Positions 32,625 through 37,260 of a DNA stretch of 37,260 nucleotides are shown in pieces. The notes below the pieces were generated by a model. That model had not been told where the DNA came from. It saw nothing but the letters and a program-made list of their open reading frames with translations, and searched no databases. Source of the DNA: an uncultured Oscillospiraceae bacterium. Its GTDB lineage: Bacteria > Bacillota > Clostridia > Oscillospirales > Oscillospiraceae. The stretch spans positions 1 through 37,260 of the forward strand of contig CAUFAM010000001.1 in assembly GCA_959022875.1 (NCBI GenBank), given 5' to 3'. The stretch's first letter is position 1, and each line of letters opens with the position of its first letter. Made by a program: the position numbers and the translations under genes.

Positions 32625-34371
32625 ACTCAAATGCTTCTGGGTTGTGTTTATAGGCGACGTAGGCGTCCATCATGGCCGCCACCGCGTCGATCTTCTGGTC
32701 AGACCGCTTTTTCAGCAGCTTACGGTTGCCGTTGGTGTCCTCCATCGTGATGCAGTTGCCCATAGAGAAGGTGATTAAGTCCTCGTCAAAGAGCAGCATC
32801 CGCTCTCCGGCCAGCTTCTTCAGCTCGCCCAGGGGGACGGATTCCGTTCTCGCCCCCTGCCGGACCACCTCGACCCCAAACGGGCCGTTCTCATTGACCC
32901 ACCGCTCCACAAATTCCTTGGCGTTGTAGGGGTCATATCCAAAGCAGCGCACATCGTAGCCGCAGTTGATGACATGGTCGTCCAGATCCTCATAGACCTG
33001 CATCATGTCGAGAACTGTCCCCTCCATGACGATCAGGCTGCCCTCTGCCATAAAGTCCTCGTACTTAACCCGCATGGCGGCGGGGAGCTTATGGAGTGTC
33101 ACCGATGTGATGTAGTTGCGCGACTTAACGCCAAAGGAACCATCCCGAAGAGGGAACAGGAACGTAAAGGAGCAGAAGTCATCGCCCTGGGAGAGATCGG
33201 CGCCCATGGAGCAGGGCATCTGCCAAAACCGCTGCCGGCGGTGGGGCAAAGTCTCCTCGTAGGTGAAGTAGTAGGTGTACCCCTCCATAGGAAGGCCGAA
33301 CCGCTTGGCCAGCATATCATTCCGTGTGGCGGGGGCGGTTTCCGCCCGGTCCACATCCTTCTGATAGGTCTCATAGGTGACGGTCTTTCCCAGATTCGGG
33401 TTGGCCTTAGGCCACATATCGGGGTAGGCCACCTCCTCAACAGAGTCCAGCTTGTACCACCAGATGGAAACATGCTCCTGCGGAGGGCCAATGCCTTGGA
33501 GAATGTTCATCAGCTCCATTTTGATGGTATCGCCGGCGCCGTTACGAACCGTGCCCTCGGAACTGGTCGCTATAATAAGGTAGTCGTCCAGCTTGGAGGC
33601 GCCCTGCTCCACCGCGCCGATGACATCCTCCCGGGCGTCGGCGGAGGACAGCCACTCGTCCACGGTGGCCACTTTGCAGCGCAGGCCCTGGAGCTTGTCC
33701 ACCGACATGGGGCGGATCTCAATCAGGGAGCCCGAGATAAAATTCTCAATACCCTTCTTGGTAGAGGCCAGCTTCACCCGATTGGCCCGGGACCCGGTGG
33801 TGTTCTGCAAAGACCCCTCAGTCATGAACTGGAAGACGGGGCCTCTGGCCCGGGTGATGGCGGTCTTGATGGGGTTGATGATCTCCTCGGCCTGCTTCAT
33901 GGTGGGGGCCGTGGTGATCTGATGGGTGGTGGAGCCGTCCACAACACAGAAGTATGCCTGAATGCAGGAATCGTAAAGCGACTTCGCCGCGCCTCTCCCC
34001 ACGATCAGGTACTGCTTTTTGGTCAGCCGCTGCTTGATCCGCTTGGTCACATAGCGTCCGCCTCTGCCGTCCGGATTGGGTACATAGACAGAGCGGTCGT
34101 CGAAATAGTACCAGCCGAACACCTGTTCCCCCCAAAGCTTGAAGGTATCCAGGAGATGCAGGTCGGAACCGTCGGTCAGGGTCAGCTCGTTCTCGCAGAA
34201 CTCGATCCAGCCCTCCACCGCCCTGTCATCATAGTAGTAACTGGGCGACTCGATCAGCCGGTCAATCCGGTACATCTCCATGGCAACTTCCTTGCAGACC
34301 GGAATATCGCCGCGGATGACCGCATCGCGGAATGCGCCGTAGTAACGGGGGACGGCGGTGTTGGATAACAT
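32623..34371 (-). CDS. terL: Terminase large subunit
   Basis: 582 residues. ATG with GGGAGG 11 bases upstream. The N-terminal ATPase has Walker A VGRGAAKS (124-131), Walker B VATVDE (234-239) and a coupling segment IIATSSEG. The C-terminal RNase H-like nuclease has the expected acidic residues: Asp392 in MGADLSQGDD, Asp480 in FGYDPYN and Asp562 in QKIDAVAAMMDAY. It cuts and pumps concatemeric DNA into the prohead through the portal. It belongs to the HK97-type group by sequence feel. It is flanked on both sides by HYG-tagged genes, which is unusual because the portal normally follows directly. Confidence 0.96.
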   Translation of the reverse strand: MLSNTAVPRYYGAFRDAVIRGDIPVCKEVAMEMYRIDRLIESPSYYYDDRAVEGWIEFCENELTLTDGSDLHLLDTFKLWGEQVFGWYYFDDRSVYVPNPDGRGGRYVTKRIKQRLTKKQYLIVGRGAAKSLYDSCIQAYFCVVDGSTTHQITTAPTMKQAEEIINPIKTAITRARGPVFQFMTEGSLQNTTGSRANRVKLASTKKGIENFISGSLIEIRPMSVDKLQGLRCKVATVDEWLSSADAREDVIGAVEQGASKLDDYLIIATSSEGTVRNGAGDTIKMELMNILQGIGPPQEHVSIWWYKLDSVEEVAYPDMWPKANPNLGKTVTYETYQKDVDRAETAPATRNDMLAKRFGLPMEGYTYYFTYEETLPHRRQRFWQMPCSMGADLSQGDDFCSFTFLFPLRDGSFGVKSRNYITSVTLHKLPAAMRVKYEDFMAEGSLIVMEGTVLDMMQVYEDLDDHVINCGYDVRCFGYDPYNAKEFVERWVNENGPFGVEVVRQGARTESVPLGELKKLAGERMLLFDEDLITFSMGNCITMEDTNGNRKLLKKRSDQKIDAVAAMMDAYVAYKHNPEAFE

Positions 34372-34389
34372 CGGTTCACCAGCCTCCCG

Positions 34390-35274
34390 TTACAGCCCCA
34401 GCGCTTTTCTGCCAAGGAGAACCAGGGTGGAGAACTTCTGCTCGCTCAGCTTTGTCCGGTAGGTATCTTTTGGAATAACCTGCTCCATGTCGAACACGAT
34501 GATGGGCGATTTGGCCTTGAAACCGCCGTAAATGGCGTCGTTCGTGTCAAGGAACGCGCCATAGCCCGCCTTCTTGCATTCGTTAAAAAACTTGGTGCGC
34601 TGGACATAGACGTCATGCCCCTTCCATCGGTCGCCCTGTCCGTCATATGGAATCACATAATTGAACATCCGATAGACTGTCTGGAGATCTTTGGCCGAGG
34701 GCGTATAGTCCGGGTCCTTCATCCTTTCCAACACTGCGGCAGCTTCCCGATACCCCTTGAATTTGTACTTGTCTTTCACGAAATAGCTCTGCATCCGGTC
34801 CTTATCCGTTACAAAGTTATAAAAATCCCGATCTTTTCGATAGAGATTCATGAAGACCTCTGCGCCGGAGTCCTCGCTCGCCACCTTCAAGTCGGTTTTA
34901 AGCGAGTTGTCGATCCGGTACTTCATAAACGCGCCGGTTCCGATTTGCTTCCCATTCTCGTCATATACCGGCTGCGGGATCGGCCGGTTGAACAGTGCGT
35001 TATACTGGTGCGTGTCCAGGGAATTGTGGGTTGCGTAGAACATATCGGTGTTCTTGGTCCGGTCCTTGTCATAGGACAACGTGCTCAGGGTCGTCTTATC
35101 GGCGTTCAGCACTTCGTCAAAGTGCTTCTTGTTGTAGATGCTGTTGCCGCTCTTCCGCTTATTGCGGATGGCTTTTTTCTGGGCCGGAGTGTAGTCGCCG
35201 CCCCGCAGGGGATAGGGAGGACCGTTCCGAACGCCCCACTTCTGTTTCAGAATTCCATGGTGATGCAGTTCCAT
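34390..35274 (-). CDS. HYG-tagged protein with ADP-ribosyltransferase-like body
   Basis: 294 residues. The ATG at 35274 is chosen over a TTG two codons earlier; a G run 10 bases upstream may serve as ribosome site. The N-terminal tag is divergent: HHGILKQKWGVRNG. The 230-residue body (TTLSTLSYDKDRTKNTDMFY, AFMKYRIDNSLKTDLKVAS, then GYGAFLDTNDAIYGGFKAKS and PIIVFDMEQVIP) resembles phage proteins with an ADP-ribosyltransferase fold. I cannot point to a complete R-S-E catalytic set, so this may be an inactive or distinct fold. As a tagged enzyme beside head genes it could be a protein injected with the DNA. Confidence 0.6.
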   Translation of the reverse strand: MELHHHGILKQKWGVRNGPPYPLRGGDYTPAQKKAIRNKRKSGNSIYNKKHFDEVLNADKTTLSTLSYDKDRTKNTDMFYATHNSLDTHQYNALFNRPIPQPVYDENGKQIGTGAFMKYRIDNSLKTDLKVASEDSGAEVFMNLYRKDRDFYNFVTDKDRMQSYFVKDKYKFKGYREAAAVLERMKDPDYTPSAKDLQTVYRMFNYVIPYDGQGDRWKGHDVYVQRTKFFNECKKAGYGAFLDTNDAIYGGFKAKSPIIVFDMEQVIPKDTYRTKLSEQKFSTLVLLGRKALGL

Positions 35275-35280
35275 AAACAA

Positions 35281-35796
35281 CTACCCCCGCAATTCCTTGA
35301 TTGCAAGGGCAATGCTCAGGGAAGACCCTGCGATCGCCAGAACGCTTCCCGCCACTTCCAGCGTATCCCGCAATGCCTGCCGCCCTTTAGAAACCTGAGC
35401 TGGGGAGGTATCCGCGAACAGCTGATTGTATTGCCGCTCCAGAAGCTCCCGGTTGATCTTATCCCGCATCTCCTTGTCGGTCATCTTGCTCAGATCCATC
35501 CGTTTCGGAGCTGGCTTGGACGTGCTGGTCTGCTCCAGCTTTTTCATCTCCTTCACCAGATCCGAGCTGGAGTCGACGGTTTTCTTGGTCCGCTCCAGGT
35601 CCTCCTTAGCCCAGCGCTTCGGGTCCGGGTTGGACAGGTCGATGCGGTTCTCCTTCTTCTTGGCCGCGTTTTCCCGTTTATCCCGGTCATAGCGTTTTTC
35701 ACCGGCGGCGGTCAGGGTGCCGTCTTTGTTCTGGTAGCGGCGGACGCCCCACTTCATGCCTTTGATGCCGTAGTGCAGGAGCATGCTATTCTCCAT
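35281..35796 (-). CDS. HYG-tagged coiled-coil protein with C-terminal membrane helix
   Basis: 171 residues, ATG with AAGGAGG 9 bases upstream, overlapping the upstream gene by 11 bases. The tag HYGIKGMKWGVRRYQNKDGT is close to consensus. Residues 35-130 are highly charged and helical (KKKENRIDLSNPDPKRWAKE, MTDKEMRDKINRELLERQYN). A hydrophobic C-terminal segment (about 147-166, VAGSVLAIAGSSLSIALAI) could span a membrane. Same design as the two tagged proteins after the terminase. The recurrent word CAAAATGG covers its start codon. Function unknown; a virion-internal or membrane-penetrating role is inferred from context. Confidence 0.75.
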   Translation of the reverse strand: MENSMLLHYGIKGMKWGVRRYQNKDGTLTAAGEKRYDRDKRENAAKKKENRIDLSNPDPKRWAKEDLERTKKTVDSSSDLVKEMKKLEQTSTSKPAPKRMDLSKMTDKEMRDKINRELLERQYNQLFADTSPAQVSKGRQALRDTLEVAGSVLAIAGSSLSIALAIKELRG

Positions 35797-36172
35797 TTTG
35801 ACTTTCCTCCTTCCCGCTAGTGTTCTTCACGGGGTCCGCTGCAACAAAAAGCCGCCACTCAAACTCACTGATCTGCCGGTTGATGGACTCAATGGCAGCG
35901 GAGCTGAGAGGCGGGTCAAATAACAACCGAACCTTCATGTAAACGTAGGATTTGACTAAGGAAAAGATGTTCGGCTTATCCTGAATAAATCCGGACCAGA
36001 CTTCATCTTTTCCTGAGATTGAGAAACCGTTGGCAGGTCCAACGCCCATTTGCGTCAGGATGGAAAACACACTGTTGATGTGGATGATGATGTCCGGGTC
36101 AAAGTGCGTGTAACTCTCGTCGATGCCCAACAGTTTCTTGATTGATATCAGGATGCTTTCGGAAATCTCCAT
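35786..36172 (-). CDS. Connector-like phage protein
   Basis: 128 residues, ATG with AGGAGG 5 bases upstream. Helical: ILISIKKLLGIDESY, DPDIIIHINSVFSILTQMG, SLVKSYVYMKVRLLFDPP and FEWRLFVAAD. The arrangement resembles gp6-like head-tail connectors, whose helices pack under the portal. The gene is nevertheless upstream of the terminase rather than after the capsid, so I hold the connector label loosely. The family itself is common beside terminases in gut Clostridia phages. Confidence 0.6.
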   Translation of the reverse strand: MEISESILISIKKLLGIDESYTHFDPDIIIHINSVFSILTQMGVGPANGFSISGKDEVWSGFIQDKPNIFSLVKSYVYMKVRLLFDPPLSSAAIESINRQISEFEWRLFVAADPVKNTSGKEESQNGE

Positions 36173-36182
36173 AACAGCCTCC

Positions 36183-36395
36183 TCACCGGCGGACTGCGAT
36201 GAACTTCTTCATGCAGTACCCCTGGGTGCCGTTGGAGGTCGATACTTTATAGAAAGCATCTGTTGGCTCGTCCATATTAACGGAAACTCTGGTCAGAGCC
36301 GTAATGACTGTAAGGACTTTGGAATTTGCTCTCGGCTCTTGATAAAGCGCCGCTCTCAGACAATTCGCCACAACACCGGCAGCATGATTCTCCAT
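36183..36395 (-). CDS. Small SH3-like protein
   Basis: 70 residues from ATG 36395, with AGGAGG 6 bases upstream; an open extension to 36506 lies inside the neighbouring HNH gene and is not used. LYQEPRANSKVLTVITALTR and AFYKVSTSNGTQGYCMKKFI have the pattern of a bacterial SH3 domain (SH3b): variable loop, then G-x-x-G-Y-C and a final basic strand. SH3b domains bind peptides or cell wall. As a free-standing domain in the packaging cluster its partner is unknown. Confidence 0.7.
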   Translation of the reverse strand: MENHAAGVVANCLRAALYQEPRANSKVLTVITALTRVSVNMDEPTDAFYKVSTSNGTQGYCMKKFIAVRR

Positions 36396-36408
36396 TTCGA
36401 GTCCTCCT

Positions 36409-36825
36409 CTACTTTTTCCAAGGACAGGTATCATTGGGTCTGCGTGTAATCGGCTCCTTGAACAACCGGTTCTCGTCGCCATAATGGATGGCCAGATGCG
36501 TCTCATGAATTGTGGTGATCAGAAACTCGGGATCGAGGATGATCCCTCTTCGCTCCCGGATGTCCTCCGGGCGGATCGGGTTCATGTGGTGGATAAGTGG
36601 ACGGCGGTAAATCTCCCGTCCGGCAATTCCCAAATCACACCCCATGTCCCGGGCAATCACAACATCCCGGATCTGCTTCCACTCCGGGGAGCGATAAAAG
36701 ACCTGATTCATGTACCGGTCAAAGCCGAAGGTCTCCTCTCCGACAACACCGTTCAAACGAAGATAGCGGTAGCGCTCCTCGAAGGTGGGGAGAAGGATCA
36801 ATTCCGAGTAACATCTAATACTCAT
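36409..36825 (-). CDS. HNH endonuclease of the packaging cluster
   Basis: 138 residues from ATG 36825, chosen because GGAGG lies 6 bases upstream; it overlaps the small-terminase candidate by 11 bases. The core YRSPEWKQIRDVVIARDMGC, then LIHHMNPIRPEDI gives the HNH metal-binding His pair and Asn; the second His may come from ETHLAIHYGDEN. The zinc-binding CxxC pairs seen in many HNH proteins are absent. HNH nucleases encoded beside the terminase are needed for cos cleavage in HK97-like phages, so this implies cohesive-end packaging. Confidence 0.85.
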   Translation of the reverse strand: MSIRCYSELILLPTFEERYRYLRLNGVVGEETFGFDRYMNQVFYRSPEWKQIRDVVIARDMGCDLGIAGREIYRRPLIHHMNPIRPEDIRERRGIILDPEFLITTIHETHLAIHYGDENRLFKEPITRRPNDTCPWKK

Positions 36826-37156
36826 CCCCGTCCTCCTCGTCCTGCCCGCTGTACCGCTTAAAGGCGGCCATGGCCTTTTCGTAGAGCTCATCCATCCGGA
36901 CTCCGGATTTGTACGCCTCGGTCTTGGCCTGGACCAGCTCCACCTCTTTGGCAAGCCGCTCATTTTCCAGACGCGCCCTGGTGGTTCCGAGCTTCAGGAT
37001 GGTGGTGACCTCCTGGGAAGAAGCCGTCCCCTCCAGCAGACGCTTTTCAATCAGGTTGACGGCCAAATCGATCAGCTGGTTCTCTCTGGCCTCCGGTGTC
37101 AAGGCGGCCCGGCGCTTCCTCGGTTGAATGCCAGAAGGTTTCGTTGCTTTTGCCAC
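36815..37156 (-). CDS. Small terminase subunit candidate
   Basis: 113 residues from GTG 37156, 8 bases after AGGAGG; an earlier GTG at 37165 overlaps that ribosome site. A basic N-terminus (KATKPSGIQPRKRRAALTPE) leads into helices LIDLAVNLIEKRLLEGTASS and VTTILKLGTTRARLENERLA, followed by a coiled coil and an acidic end. Basic DNA-contact region plus helical oligomerisation segment, and location first in the packaging cluster before the HNH and large terminase, fit a small terminase that recognises the phage end. Sequence alone does not prove it. Confidence 0.65.
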   Translation of the reverse strand: MAKATKPSGIQPRKRRAALTPEARENQLIDLAVNLIEKRLLEGTASSQEVTTILKLGTTRARLENERLAKEVELVQAKTEAYKSGVRMDELYEKAMAAFKRYSGQDEEDGDEY

Positions 37157-37260
37157 ACTTGACACCTCCTCTCACTTAGAGTTGTGGCAGTTTCTGTGAT
37201 GTTTGGACCGGTTTTCAGCGGTGCTTGAAGAAGCCCGCATAAGCAGCTTACCGACAAGTG
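37157..37260. other. Upstream flank of the packaging operon, possible cos region
   Basis: About 100 bases without a gene. It holds the ribosome site of the small-terminase candidate and imperfect repeats of GCTT. In HNH-type phages the cos site usually lies just upstream of the small terminase, so it may be here or beyond the window edge. I see no certain promoter. Confidence 0.3.

Larger units (their letters stand above)
875..35802 (-). repeat. Dispersed strand-polar word TTCAAAATGG (core CAAAATGG)
   Basis: The 8-base core CAAAATGG occurs 13 times on the minus strand and not once on the plus strand. Plus-strand coordinates of the CCATTTTG start: 875, 3944, 6196, 9283, 11722, 13074, 23197, 24047, 25884, 25896, 28192, 33516, 35793. 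Nine extend to the full 10-base word. Near matches (one base off at the TGG end) lie at 2229, 15258 and 30112. The copies occur in all three frames (QNG, SKW, FKM), over start codons and in non-coding DNA at 3944, so DNA is conserved rather than protein. In the QNG copies it uses CAA and AAT, which look uncommon beside the usual CAG and AAC of this GC-rich region. Function unknown. Confidence 0.8.

Overview
The window is the late (structural and lysis) half of a long-tailed, temperate-type siphovirus or prophage from a Gram-positive host. The host is most likely a gut Clostridia member of the Oscillospiraceae/Flavonifractor kind. This rests on base composition (roughly 55-60% GC by eye), strong AGGAGG ribosome binding sites with frequent TTG and GTG starts, and clostridial-type phage families: HYG-KWGVRR tagged proteins, a DUF1617-like protein and an endolysin ending in an SLH-like module. 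No integrase, repressor or replication gene is in view. Every convincing gene lies on the minus strand, so the transcribed order runs from position 37260 down to 775.

Layout in transcription order: packaging and head genes (37156-27565) comprise a small-terminase candidate, HNH nuclease, SH3-like protein, a connector-like protein, four proteins sharing an N-terminal HYG..KWGVRR tag that flank the large terminase, the portal, a fused prohead protease-major capsid protein with an internal ribosome binding site, and two head-tail joining proteins. The tail module (27548-10114) comprises the major tail protein, two tail-assembly-chaperone-like proteins, then an endolysin and two membrane proteins inserted before the tape measure, a gp10-like protein, a 3175-residue tape measure, Dit, a tail endopeptidase/hub protein and a DUF1617-like protein. 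The host-contact module (10097-775) comprises a coiled-coil fibre, two further fibre or baseplate proteins and a diversity-generating retroelement (DGR), then small tail-end proteins and a membrane-anchored protein.

The DGR is the clearest special system. A 912-residue Ig-repeat adhesin ends in a C-type-lectin-like domain whose last 141 bp (VR, 4057-4197) matches a non-coding template (TR, 3731-3871). I count 20 differences, 19 of them at TR adenines, so the adhesin tip has been rewritten by adenine mutagenesis. The adjacent reverse transcriptase is a DGR-type enzyme, but its catalytic YxDD box reads QMDN and its GxxxSQ motif reads GAFFSA. No Avd accessory gene is recognisable.

A second, less expected signal is a short DNA word, TTCAAAATGG (core CAAAATGG), present 13 times on the coding strand and never on the other. 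It falls in all three reading frames, at start codons and in non-coding DNA. Its strand polarity and spacing recall the stoperators of some actinobacteriophages, but its role here is unknown. The left 770 bp is AT-rich and holds hairpins and a gene remnant, so it is probably the end of the late operon or a moron/host junction.
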